64,000 bases of DNA from Desertibaculum subflavum (GTDB lineage: Bacteria > Pseudomonadota > Alphaproteobacteria > Ferrovibrionales > Ferrovibrionaceae): assembly GCA_003576705.1 (NCBI GenBank), contig QOZS01000030.1, forward strand, positions 1 to 64,000, given 5' to 3'. Positions 25,283 to 33,714 of the stretch are shown one piece after another. The translations under genes were made by a program, and so were the position numbers. The notes under the pieces are model-generated. The model did not search any database. It was not told the DNA's origin and saw only the letters and a program-made list of their open reading frames with translations. The first letter of the stretch is position 1; every line of letters starts with the position of its first letter.

Positions 25283-25774
25283 TCAGCGGCCGGCCAGCGC
25301 TGCGTTCTCGACACGGATGCGATGCCAGAGCAGCGCGGCATTGAGGGCGGAGAACGCGGCGGCGATCCAGACCGCACCGAAGGCCAGCGGCAGCACGGCG
25401 ATCTCCAGCGCGACCACCACATAGTTCGGATGACGCAGCCAGCGATAGGGCCCGCGGTGCACCAGCGGCATGCCGGGCAGGGTGATGATGCGCGTGGTCC
25501 AATAGGGGCCGAGGCTGGCGATGATCCACACCCGGGCGAACTGAAGCACGAGGAACAGTCCGAGCAACGGCCAGGACCCCGGCGCATCGGCAGGCACCCG
25601 GAGCGCCAGGGCGGCAATCCAGGCGGCGTGCAGTGCGACGATCAAGGGATAGTGGCCGCCGCCGACCTCGACCGCGCCCTGAGCCCGCAGCCGCCGGGTG
25701 TTGCGCGCGGCCAGGACAAGCTCGGCCAGCCGCTGCAGCACGACCAGCCCCAGCACGAGATGGAACAGGCTCAA
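25283..25774 (-). CDS. isoprenylcysteine carboxyl methyltransferase-like membrane protein
   Basis: This 163-residue protein has about five hydrophobic segments and the ICMT-family C-terminal block: W-T-T-R-I-I-x-x-P-G-M-P-L-V-x-x-G-P-Y-R-W-x-R-H-P-N-Y, which binds AdoMet in the family. It overlaps the type III polyketide synthase gene by four bases. This pairing is typical of alkylresorcinol/alkylpyrone-type loci, where the methyltransferase is expected to O-methylate the phenolic or pyrone product. The protein's acceptor here is inferred from that context. Confidence 0.88.
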   Translation of the reverse strand: MSLFHLVLGLVVLQRLAELVLAARNTRRLRAQGAVEVGGGHYPLIVALHAAWIAALALRVPADAPGSWPLLGLFLVLQFARVWIIASLGPYWTTRIITLPGMPLVHRGPYRWLRHPNYVVVALEIAVLPLAFGAVWIAAAFSALNAALLWHRIRVENAALAGR

Positions 25775-26814
25775 CCGCCGCCCAGCAGCAGGAAGCCGGT
25801 GGTGAAGCCCGGCCCCATGGAGGTGAGGAGGCGCCAGCCGTCGGCGCCGGCGGCGAGGCTGTCGGCCAGCACGAACAGGACGGTCGCAGCCGACATGTTG
25901 CCGAACCGGTGCAGCACGTCGCGCGAGCGGACCAGGCCGCCACGCTGCACCTGCAGCACGTCTTCCAGGGCATCCAGCACCTTGGCGCCGCCGGGATGGC
26001 AGCAGAACTCGGCGATGTCGCCGAGGCCGAGACCCTGTCGGGCGAGGAAGCCGGTGATCAGCTGGCCGAGATCGTTCCGCACCAGGGTCGGGATGTCGCG
26101 CGAGAACACCACCTTCAGCCCGTCATCCGCGACGTCCCAGCCCATCACGTCGAGGCTCGCCTCGAACGTATGCTCGCCCCAGCCGGCGACCGCGGGGCCG
26201 ACCGGATCGGCGCTCAACAGGCAGGCGGCGGCGCCGTCGCCGAACAGAGCGGTGGCGATCACGTTGCTCTTGGACTGGTCGCCATGGCGGAAGGTCAGGC
26301 CGCAGAGCTCGACCACCAGGAACAGCCAGCGCGTGCCGGGCCGCGCCTTGGCCAGCGCGGCGGTGCGGGCGAGACCGAGCACGCCGCCGGCACAGCCCAG
26401 CCCGAAGATCGGCAGCCGCTCGACCTCGCGCTTGAGGCCGAGGCGGTCGATCAGCATGGCGTCCAGGCTCGGCGTCGCGATGCCGGTGGTGGAGGCGAGA
26501 ACGATGCCGTCGACATCCCGGGCGGTCAGGCCGGTACGGGCGAGGACGTCCCGCGCGGCGCGCTCCAGCAGATCGAGCGCGTTCTCGATGTAGAGCCGGT
26601 TGCGCTCGGCAAAGCCGTGCGGCTGCTCGTACCATTCGATCGGCACGCAGGAATGGCGGGTCGCGATCTCGGCATGGGCGTAGACCGGCCGCATCCGGTC
26701 GAAACCCCGGCCGGTGAACACGCTGCCGGCGCGCGCCGCCACCTCGGATTGATGCAGCAGATGGGGCGGCACGGCGGTCGCCACGGCGTTGATGTGCGGA
26801 ACCGTCAGGGTCAC
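25771..26814 (-). CDS. type III polyketide synthase
   Basis: The 347-residue enzyme is a chalcone-synthase-type homodimeric ketosynthase that extends an acyl-CoA starter with malonyl-CoA. The catalytic triad can be placed: C141 in G-L-G-C-A-G-G, H273 in C-C-H-P-G-G, and N306 in G-N-M-S-A. The thiolase-like start P-H-I-N-A-V-A-T-A-V-P-P is typical of bacterial alkylresorcinol or alkylpyrone synthases. It is followed by an ICMT-like methyltransferase, together a compact phenolic-lipid locus. Starter-unit preference cannot be told from sequence. Confidence 0.93.
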   Translation of the reverse strand: MTLTVPHINAVATAVPPHLLHQSEVAARAGSVFTGRGFDRMRPVYAHAEIATRHSCVPIEWYEQPHGFAERNRLYIENALDLLERAARDVLARTGLTARDVDGIVLASTTGIATPSLDAMLIDRLGLKREVERLPIFGLGCAGGVLGLARTAALAKARPGTRWLFLVVELCGLTFRHGDQSKSNVIATALFGDGAAACLLSADPVGPAVAGWGEHTFEASLDVMGWDVADDGLKVVFSRDIPTLVRNDLGQLITGFLARQGLGLGDIAEFCCHPGGAKVLDALEDVLQVQRGGLVRSRDVLHRFGNMSAATVLFVLADSLAAGADGWRLLTSMGPGFTTGFLLLGGG

Positions 26815-26932
26815 AGCAACCTCAAATAGGCACGTCGACGGACTAACGCACTACAAGCTTGCGCGATCCATGCCCTTGACCCGGACCGCCCCGGGCCGTC
26901 ATAGCTTCGTCACGCCCTGGCCAAGCTGATCC

Positions 26933-27622
26933 ATGACCGATCCCGATTCTCCGCCACCCCTGATCCCGCCGCCCGTGCCGCCGCCCAAGCCGCGCGGCGG
27001 CCCGATGTCGGCGCTCCGCACCTATTTCCTGACCGGGATCATCGTGGTGGCGCCGCTCGCCATCACGGCTTACGTCGTATGGGCCTTCGTCGACTTCGTC
27101 GACCGGCTGGTCACGCCATTGCTGCCGGCGGTCTACAACCCGCGCACCTACCTGCCGTTCGACGTGCCCGGCGTCGGCGTCGTGGTGGCGGCGTTCTCGC
27201 TCACCATGATCGGCTTCCTGGCCGCCAACCTGCTCGGCCGCACCCTGGTCCGCGCCGGCGAGCGGGTGCTGGCCCGCATGCCGGTGGTCAGTTCGATCTA
27301 CAGCGCGCTCAAGCAGGTGTTCGAGACCCTGCTCGGCAGCCGCGCCCAATCGTTCCGCCAGGTCGCGTTGGTGGAGTTTCCGCGCCGCGGGGGATATTCG
27401 CTTGCCTTCGTGACGTCGGAGGGCGTGAACGAGGTGTCGCGCAAGCTCGGCGAGACCGATCTGCTGACGCTCTACGTGCCGACCGCGCTCAACCCCACTT
27501 CGGGCTACATGATCTTCCTGCCGCGCCGCGAGGTCATCCTGCTCGACATGACGGTCGAGGAGGGGATGAAGCTCGTCATCTCCGGCGGCGTGGTGCAGCC
27601 GGGCAAGCCCGTGCCGCATTGA
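26933..27622 (+). CDS. DUF502 family membrane protein
   Basis: This 229-residue protein begins with a proline-rich cytoplasmic tail (about residues 5-20), followed by two transmembrane helices (about 30-55 and 80-100) and a C-terminal soluble domain. L-R-x-Y-F-L-T-G-I-I-V-V-A-P-L-A-I-T and I-Y-S-A-L-K-Q-V-F-E-T-L match DUF502. The domain has no proven activity. It stands alone on its strand. Confidence 0.88.
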   Translation: MTDPDSPPPLIPPPVPPPKPRGGPMSALRTYFLTGIIVVAPLAITAYVVWAFVDFVDRLVTPLLPAVYNPRTYLPFDVPGVGVVVAAFSLTMIGFLAANLLGRTLVRAGERVLARMPVVSSIYSALKQVFETLLGSRAQSFRQVALVEFPRRGGYSLAFVTSEGVNEVSRKLGETDLLTLYVPTALNPTSGYMIFLPRREVILLDMTVEEGMKLVISGGVVQPGKPVPH

Positions 27623-27631
27623 GGCCACGGC

Positions 27632-29248
27632 TCAGTCGCGCTTGCGCCGCCAGATGTTGTAGCGGTCGAACTCGTAGGCGAAGTCGTAGTTCTTCATCGC
27701 CGCCGCGAAGCGCGGATCGCGCGAGAAATAAGCGAGGTAGTCGAACACCTCGGTCGCGCAACGCGGGATGCCGGGAATGCGGTCGACGAACAGGATGTCC
27801 GGCTTCGCCTTGATGAAGTCGTCGATCACCGCCGTGAACACCTGCTTCTCGATCGCCGGGGCGGTATCGAGATCTCGATACAAGTGACCGTTGGGCAGGC
27901 ACTCGGCATACAATCCCTGGATCGGCCACATGGTGGCGAAGCGGCCGGCGAGGTAGGCCTTCTCGTATTCGACAGTCGGAAAGAACGGATAGATGCCGGG
28001 CGACAGCGCCATGATGCGCCGGTTCGGCGATTCCACGGCGATGACGTCGCCGAGCTGGCGGGCGATGCTGCCCTCGTAGCGCTGTTGATAGGCGAAGGGC
28101 GGGTTGACCAGGAAGTAGGGATAGGCGACCAGCGCCAGCAGCGAACCGGCAAGCGCGGTCACCCGTTGCGGCGCGGCCGCGGCCGTCGCCAGCCAGCGGT
28201 CCAGCTGGTCGACGACCAGCGCCGCCAGCAGGATGATGGTGCCGCTCACCGCCGGCATCGCATGGTAGTCCCAACCCTTGCCCTGGGCGACGCAGGAGAT
28301 CACGCCGCCGACGGCGAACAGGCAAAGCGTCGCGAAGCCGGGTTCGCGACGCAGGAAGAAGGCAATCGGCGTCAGGATCATCAGAGCGATGGTGGTCGCC
28401 GCCATGGCCGAGCCGAACAGCACGTCGAGCGGGCCCATGCCGATGGCAAGGTAGGTGCCGACGGCGATCGGGTAGGTGTAGGTCAGGTAGGCCGGGGTGA
28501 GGAACAGCATGATTCCGGCATGGACAGCGACCCAGGCGCCGATGATCCAGGGCACTGGATCGCGCAGCGCCGCGCGCGGCCCCCGGCGCAGCAGCAAATA
28601 GCCCTCGATCAGCGCCGGAATGACCAGGAAATACGGCTTCAGCGCGAAGCCCAGCCCGGCGGCAATGGCGACCGCCAGTGCCAGCTTGTGTGGCGGCCGG
28701 CGATGGGCGCGGATGCCGGCAAGCAGTGCATAGGGGATGCCGGCGAGCAGCATGAAATGCTCGCGCTGGCCGAATTCCTGCGACTGGGCGGCGGCCATGA
28801 CGAACAGCACCACCAGCGGCACCGCGTCGCGTGCCAGGTGCCCCTTGCCATACGGGGCCAGCGCGACGAGCTGGCGGCAGGCGAGGGCGGCGCTGACCAC
28901 GGCGGCCATTGTCAGCATCACCCACCAGGTGGTGGCCGCGAGGCCGGTCCAGTGCTCCAGCAGAACCGGGATGGCGTGCAGGATGATGGTCAACGGTGGG
29001 TTGACGTCGATCACCTCGGCATAGAGCCGCTCGCCGGCGATCCAGCGCCGGGCGATGTCGATCAGGGTGGCGACGTCATGGTTGATCGGCGGGAACAGGT
29101 ACCCCGCCATGAACATGATCGGGATAGCGTAGAGCAGGGCGAGGGCGGCGCGGCTGCCGGCCAGCCAGCTGGCGGGCGACCAGGCCCGGTCCAGGCTGCG
29201 CGGGCGGTCGACGGCGATAGTCAGGGCCTGAATGGGACGGTCGGGCAT
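27632..29248 (-). CDS. polytopic membrane protein, glycosyltransferase-like
   Basis: The 538-residue protein has about ten or more hydrophobic segments and a C-terminal soluble part. The first loop carries I-N-H-D-V-A-T and A-G-E-R-L-Y-A-E-V-I-D-V-N-P-P-L, resembling the first periplasmic loop of GT-C lipid-linked-sugar glycosyltransferases, where an acidic residue is catalytic. It sits in a glycan cluster, divergent from the methyltransferase/GT2/flippase operon. ATG 29248 is preferred; the frame opens to 29353 through non-hydrophobic, proline-rich sequence. Transferred sugar and acceptor are unknown. Confidence 0.7.
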   Translation of the reverse strand: MPDRPIQALTIAVDRPRSLDRAWSPASWLAGSRAALALLYAIPIMFMAGYLFPPINHDVATLIDIARRWIAGERLYAEVIDVNPPLTIILHAIPVLLEHWTGLAATTWWVMLTMAAVVSAALACRQLVALAPYGKGHLARDAVPLVVLFVMAAAQSQEFGQREHFMLLAGIPYALLAGIRAHRRPPHKLALAVAIAAGLGFALKPYFLVIPALIEGYLLLRRGPRAALRDPVPWIIGAWVAVHAGIMLFLTPAYLTYTYPIAVGTYLAIGMGPLDVLFGSAMAATTIALMILTPIAFFLRREPGFATLCLFAVGGVISCVAQGKGWDYHAMPAVSGTIILLAALVVDQLDRWLATAAAAPQRVTALAGSLLALVAYPYFLVNPPFAYQQRYEGSIARQLGDVIAVESPNRRIMALSPGIYPFFPTVEYEKAYLAGRFATMWPIQGLYAECLPNGHLYRDLDTAPAIEKQVFTAVIDDFIKAKPDILFVDRIPGIPRCATEVFDYLAYFSRDPRFAAAMKNYDFAYEFDRYNIWRRKRD

Positions 29249-29442
29249 TCCGGAACGAGGACTTGGCCGGCTTTCACGGGTGGGCGGTTGGGTGGAAGCG
29301 GGACTGGCAGCGCGCGGGTGATCGGACCATATTGGCAAAACGTTACAATACACTCAAATGCCGCTGAATTCGGTCCGAATCATGGCGCCTTGGCGCTATC
29401 GGGCCATGAAGGCGCCGGAATCCCGAGGTCCTCTGCACCATC

Positions 29443-30177
29443 ATGGAAGCCCGTGAATACGAGCTTATGCACAGTCTCGAGGACCGCATGTGGTGGTACC
29501 GGGCCGTCCACGCCAACGTGTTGAGCCTGCTGGGGCGCTATCTGCCGGGTCGCGAGGCGGTTCTGCTGGATGCCGGCTGCGGCACCGGCGGGCTGCTGCG
29601 GCGGCTTGGCCGGGCCCGGCCGGCCTTGATGCTGTTCGGCATCGACACCGCGCCGGACGCCCTGTCGCGGGCGCTGCGCAGCCCCGGCGCCCGCATGGTG
29701 GCCGGCGATGTCAACCACATCCCGTTCGCGGACGCGACCTTCGACGCGATCGTCTCGGTCGACGTGCTGTGCCACCGGGCGGTGGCGCCGGACCAGACTT
29801 TGGCCGAGTTCCGCCGCTGTCTCGCCCGCGACGGCGTGTTGCTGCTCAACCTGCCGGCCTATGGCTGGATGAAATCGGCGCATGACGACCGCGTGCACAA
29901 TGTGCGCCGGTTCAGCCGCAGCGATGCCCGCGCCCTGATCGAGGCGGCCGGTTTCCGGGTGGTGCGTGCGACCTACTGGAACACGCTGTTGTTTCCCCTC
30001 ATGCTGCTGCGCCGCCTGGTGTCGCGCGGCGGCGCCGACAGCGATGTGCGCGAGTATCCGGCCGTGCTCGACCGCGCCTTCACCGCCCTGACCGGGCTGG
30101 AGAGGCGCCTGGTCGAGGCCGGCATTAACCTGCCGTTCGGCGGTTCGATCCTATTGGTCGCGGTGAAACATGCCTGA
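29443..30177 (+). CDS. class I SAM-dependent methyltransferase
   Basis: This 244-residue protein shows the AdoMet motif L-L-D-A-G-C-G-T-G-G-L-L (residues 41-52), an acidic second-strand end (F-G-I-D), V-A-G-D-V-N, and a post-motif typical of the Methyltransf_11/25 group. The N-terminal W-W-Y-R-A-V-H and the C-terminal hydrophobic segment are seen in methyltransferases of glycan clusters. It overlaps the GT2 gene by 8 bp, so both are in one operon with the small membrane protein. Confidence 0.88.
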   Translation: MEAREYELMHSLEDRMWWYRAVHANVLSLLGRYLPGREAVLLDAGCGTGGLLRRLGRARPALMLFGIDTAPDALSRALRSPGARMVAGDVNHIPFADATFDAIVSVDVLCHRAVAPDQTLAEFRRCLARDGVLLLNLPAYGWMKSAHDDRVHNVRRFSRSDARALIEAAGFRVVRATYWNTLLFPLMLLRRLVSRGGADSDVREYPAVLDRAFTALTGLERRLVEAGINLPFGGSILLVAVKHA

Positions 30178-31168
30178 TCGCCTTCCCATCCCGAAACCGG
30201 CCCTTTCGATCGTGGTGCCGGTCTATAACGGCGCCAGCAGCGTCGGCCCGTTGGTCGAGGCGATCGCCGCGCTCGACGTGAAGGGCGGCCACGAGATCGT
30301 GCTGGTGGTGGACGGCAGCCCCGACAACAGCCTGGAAGTCTGCCGCGGCCTGATCGGCCGGCACCGGGTGCCGGTGACGGTGCTCGACCTCGCGCGCAAT
30401 TTCGGCGAGCACAATGCCGTCATGGCCGGGCTCCGCCAGGCCGCGGGCGACTATGTCATCACCATGGACGACGACCTGCAGAACCCGCCGGAAGAGGTCG
30501 TCCGCCTGTTCGAGCATGCCCGCGAACACGAGCTCGACGTCGTCTACACCTACTATGCCCGCAAGGAGCATGCGGCCTGGCGCAATCTCGGCAGCCGCTT
30601 CGCCAATTGGTGCGCCGATCAGGTGCTGGACAAGCCGAAGGGGCTCTACCTCTCGAGCTTCCGCTGCATGAGCGCCTTCGTGGTGCAGCAGGTGATCCGC
30701 TATGCCGGGCCGTATCCCTATGTCGACGGCCTGCTGCTGCAATCGACCAAGCGCATCGGCACGCTGCTGGTCAAGCACCTGCCGCGCGCCGAGGGGCGCA
30801 CCAATTATACGCTGCGCCGCCTGGTCAGGCTGTGGCTCGCCATGTTCCTCAACTTCTCGGTCATGCCGCTCCGCATCGCGACCGTGGCCGGGATGGCGAT
30901 GAGCGGGCTCGGCCTGCTCGGCTTCCTCGCCGTGCTGATCGAGGCGGTGACCGGCGGCACGCCGCCGGGCTGGGCCTCGCTGATGGCGACCTCGCTGCTG
31001 CTCGCCGGCGTGCAGTTCGTCATGCTCGGCATCGTCGGCGAATATCTCGGCCGGCTCTATCTGACCGCCAACGGCAAGCCGCAATCGATCGTGCGGCAGA
31101 TTCACCGCGACCCGCGCGCGGGGGCGCCGCGCGAGGCGGTGCCGATGCGGGCGGTCGCCAACGACTGA
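30170..31168 (+). CDS. GT2 polyprenyl-phosphate glycosyltransferase (ArnC/DPM1-like)
   Basis: The 332-residue protein has an N-terminal GT-A domain (S-I-V-V-P-V-Y-N, D-G-S-P-D-N-S, M-D-D-D-L-Q-N-P-P-E) and two C-terminal transmembrane helices (about 237-262 and 275-297). It has the layout of ArnC/GtrB/DPM1-like enzymes, which move a sugar from a nucleotide donor to undecaprenyl phosphate at the inner face of the membrane. The D-D-D-L-Q motif binds metal and nucleotide. The next gene encodes a small SMR-like protein, the usual kind of partner flippase. Confidence 0.92.
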   Translation: MPDRLPIPKPALSIVVPVYNGASSVGPLVEAIAALDVKGGHEIVLVVDGSPDNSLEVCRGLIGRHRVPVTVLDLARNFGEHNAVMAGLRQAAGDYVITMDDDLQNPPEEVVRLFEHAREHELDVVYTYYARKEHAAWRNLGSRFANWCADQVLDKPKGLYLSSFRCMSAFVVQQVIRYAGPYPYVDGLLLQSTKRIGTLLVKHLPRAEGRTNYTLRRLVRLWLAMFLNFSVMPLRIATVAGMAMSGLGLLGFLAVLIEAVTGGTPPGWASLMATSLLLAGVQFVMLGIVGEYLGRLYLTANGKPQSIVRQIHRDPRAGAPREAVPMRAVAND

Positions 31169-31178
31169 CGGAGTTCCT

Positions 31179-31517
31179 ATGGGGGGTATCGGAGCCTATC
31201 TTGCGCTCGCCGCGGCCATTCTGGCGGGCGTCATCGGCCAGACCTTGCTGAAGAGCGGCGCCGGCGCGGCGACGCTGGTCGAGCAGTTCCTGCATCCGCG
31301 CACCATCATCGGCATCGGCGCCTATGGCACCGGGGCGATCTTCTATGTGCTGGCGCTGCGCACCATCCCGCTTTCGGTCGCCTTTCCGAGCGTGGCGGTT
31401 TCCTACGTGGTGGTGGCGGGCCTCGGCGTCTTCATGTTTCACGAGCCGTTCAGCCTGATCCAGGGTGCCGGTCTCGCCTGCATCTGCCTCGGCGTGGTGC
31501 TGCTGCAGATGGGGTAG
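31179..31517 (+). CDS. small multidrug resistance-like / ArnE-like membrane protein
   Basis: The 112-residue protein has four hydrophobic helices with the EamA/SMR pattern (A-x-I-L-A-G-V-I-G-Q-T-L-L-K-S-G, then F-Y-V-L-A-L-R-T-I-P-L-S-V-A-F-P). The L-S-V-A-F-P-S-V segment recalls ArnE/ArnF and SMR proteins. Directly downstream of an ArnC-like transferase (10-bp gap), it most likely helps flip the lipid-linked sugar; a drug-efflux role is less likely from context. Confidence 0.82.
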   Translation: MGGIGAYLALAAAILAGVIGQTLLKSGAGAATLVEQFLHPRTIIGIGAYGTGAIFYVLALRTIPLSVAFPSVAVSYVVVAGLGVFMFHEPFSLIQGAGLACICLGVVLLQMG

Positions 31518-31523
31518 CGCGGC

Positions 31524-32642
31524 TCAACCCACCGCTCGCCGAACCTCCGCAATCACCCGCAGGACATCCGCGTCCGTCATCTGCGGATACATCGGCAGGC
31601 TCAGCACCTGCGGCAGCAGCCTTTCGGTGACCGCCATGCCGGTCGGGCCGATCGGCGTGCGGCCCTGATAGGCCGGCTGGAGATGTACCGGCGCGGGGTA
31701 GTGCACGTTGGTGCCGATGCCGGCTGCCTTGAGGCGCTCGCGCAGGCCCTCGCGGTCGGGATGGCGGACCACGTATTGATGATAGACATGTGTGGCCGTC
31801 GGGCGAACGGCCGGCGTGATCAGGCGCGGAAGATTGCCGAGGCCCTCGTCATAGGCGCGGGCGATCGCCTGGCGGCGCGCATTGTCGGCGTCGAGGTGCT
31901 TCAGTTTCACCCGCAGGATCGCCGCCTGCAGCGGATCGAGCCGGCTGTTCATCCCGGCCTCGGCGCTGATATAGCGCTCGCGCCAGCCGTATTCGCGCAA
32001 GGCCCGGAGCCGCTCCGCCATGCCGCGATCGTCGGTCGCGATCACGCCGGCATCGCCGAGCGCGCCGAGATTCTTGGTCGGATAGAGACTGAACGCCGCG
32101 ATGTCGCCGATGGCGCCGATCTTCTTGGCCCCGATGGTTGCGCCATGTGCCTGGGCGCAATCCTCCAGCACCTTCAGCCCATGCGCGCGGGCGAGCGCCA
32201 GGATCCGGTCCATCGCCGCCGGCTGGCCGTAGAGATGCACGGGGATCACGGCGCGGATGCGCGTGGCTCCGGGTGCCTTCAGCGCCGCTTCCAGCGCCGC
32301 CGGATCGAGACAGTAGAACTCGTCGATATCGATCAGCACGGGCTCGGCGCCGGCGATCTCGATCGCCGCGACGGTGGCGACGGCAGTGTGCGAGACGGTG
32401 GCGACGCGGTCGCCCGGCCTAAGGCCGAGACCCTTCAGCGCCAGCACCAGCGCGTCGGTGCCGCTGCCGCAGGCGACCGCCTCCGCCGTCCCGGCCCAGG
32501 CGGCGAATTCACGCTCGAAGGCCTGCACCTCGGCGCCGCCGATATACCAGCCGCCGTCGAGCGCGCGGGCGATGCCGGCGTCGATCTCGGCCTTGTGGGC
32601 GAGATAGCCGGCTTTGGGATCGGTCTGCGGGATGGTCTGCAT
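31524..32642 (-). CDS. DegT/DnrJ/EryC1/StrS family sugar aminotransferase
   Basis: The 372-residue PLP-dependent enzyme fits nucleotide-sugar aminotransferases: G-S-G-T-D-A-L, E-D-C-A-Q-A-H-G-A (aspartate contacting PLP), and S-L-Y-P-T-K-N-L-G-A-L-G-D with the Schiff-base lysine. N-V-H-Y-P-x-P-V-H-L-Q-x-A-Y is the typical C-terminal substrate-loop pattern. It ends just beyond the flippase gene, in tail-to-tail orientation, and is followed upstream by the epimerase on the same strand (4-bp gap), so the two likely make an amino sugar for the glycan. Confidence 0.92.
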   Translation of the reverse strand: MQTIPQTDPKAGYLAHKAEIDAGIARALDGGWYIGGAEVQAFEREFAAWAGTAEAVACGSGTDALVLALKGLGLRPGDRVATVSHTAVATVAAIEIAGAEPVLIDIDEFYCLDPAALEAALKAPGATRIRAVIPVHLYGQPAAMDRILALARAHGLKVLEDCAQAHGATIGAKKIGAIGDIAAFSLYPTKNLGALGDAGVIATDDRGMAERLRALREYGWRERYISAEAGMNSRLDPLQAAILRVKLKHLDADNARRQAIARAYDEGLGNLPRLITPAVRPTATHVYHQYVVRHPDREGLRERLKAAGIGTNVHYPAPVHLQPAYQGRTPIGPTGMAVTERLLPQVLSLPMYPQMTDADVLRVIAEVRRAVG

Positions 32643-32646
32643 GGCT

Positions 32647-33639
32647 TCACAGATAGTGCGGGAGGTTCTCGCGGTAGAAGGCGATGGAGCGGCGCAGCGC
32701 CTCGTCCAGCGGCACGCGCGGGCGCCAGCCGGTGGCCTGGCGGAACTTGGCGTCGGTCGCGTAGTAGTCGCCGATATCGATCTTCTTGCGCTCCGGTGGG
32801 AAGCTCTTGATGGCGTAGCTGCCGCTGCCATTCGCCGCGACCACGAGGTCGGCCAGATCCTTCAGCGAGATCACCCGGTCGCCGCCCAGGTTGAAGATGC
32901 CGCCATCGACCGCCTTCGCGTCCGCGGCCGCCAGCAGGGCATCGACGCAATCGTCGACATAGGTGAAGTCGCGCAGCTGCTCGCCGCCCCAGACTTCGAA
33001 GGCGCGCCCCTCGACGGCGGCGCGGATCCACACGCCGAGGAAGGTCTGCCGCGCATCCTTCACCCGCATGCGCGGGCCGAAGGTGTTGGTCAGGCGCAGC
33101 GCGGTGGAGCGCAGCCCGTAAACGTTATTGTAGAGGATGTGGTACCACTCGCCGGCCATCTTGTTGATGCCGTTGACATCGGTCGGGCGCAGCAGGTGCT
33201 TCTCGTCGACCGGCAGGTAGTCCGGCTTGCCGTAGATCTGCCGGGTCGAGGCGAAGACGATCTTCACGCCGGGATTGTGGTGCCGGCAGACCTCGAGCAG
33301 GCGCAGCTGCGCCACGCAGTTGATCTCGAGATCGGTGACCGGGTCGGCCATCGAATCCATGTGGCTGGTCTGGCCGGCCAGGTTGAAGATGACCTCGCGG
33401 TCCTGCACCAGGTGGCGCAGGCTGTGCGGGTCGCGCACATCCGAGATGTTGACGCGGACGCGATCCTCGATGCCGGCGACGTTGAACAGGTTGCCGCCAT
33501 ATTCCGGGATCAAGCTGTCGACCAGGACGACGTCGGCGCTGCGTTCGACCAGCGCGCGCGCCAGGTTCGATCCGATGAAGCCGAGTCCGCCGGTGACCAG
33601 CACCCGCCGCCCCGCCCAGGCCTTCTCCAACTGTTCCAC
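32647..33639 (-). CDS. NAD-dependent epimerase/dehydratase with altered catalytic motif
   Basis: This 330-residue extended SDR has the Rossmann motif T-G-G-L-G-F-I-G-S-N (16-25), D-S-L at the end of the second strand (NAD), and G-Q-T-S-H near residue 90. The usual Y-x3-K catalytic pair reads N156-G-I-N-K160, so the tyrosine is replaced by asparagine; S131/T132 are present. D-F-T-Y-V-D-D-C-V and the C-terminal domain match nucleotide-sugar 4,6-dehydratase/epimerase relatives. It sits next to the DegT aminotransferase. The exact sugar is unknown, and the substitution may change or abolish the classic reaction. Confidence 0.88.
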   Translation of the reverse strand: MEQLEKAWAGRRVLVTGGLGFIGSNLARALVERSADVVLVDSLIPEYGGNLFNVAGIEDRVRVNISDVRDPHSLRHLVQDREVIFNLAGQTSHMDSMADPVTDLEINCVAQLRLLEVCRHHNPGVKIVFASTRQIYGKPDYLPVDEKHLLRPTDVNGINKMAGEWYHILYNNVYGLRSTALRLTNTFGPRMRVKDARQTFLGVWIRAAVEGRAFEVWGGEQLRDFTYVDDCVDALLAAADAKAVDGGIFNLGGDRVISLKDLADLVVAANGSGSYAIKSFPPERKKIDIGDYYATDAKFRQATGWRPRVPLDEALRRSIAFYRENLPHYL

Positions 33640-33714
33640 GATGGTCAGGTCTCCGCCACGCCCGCCCTCATAGAGCCTGGCCCAGGCGGCGGCAATGTGG
33701 CCGACCGGCGGCGC

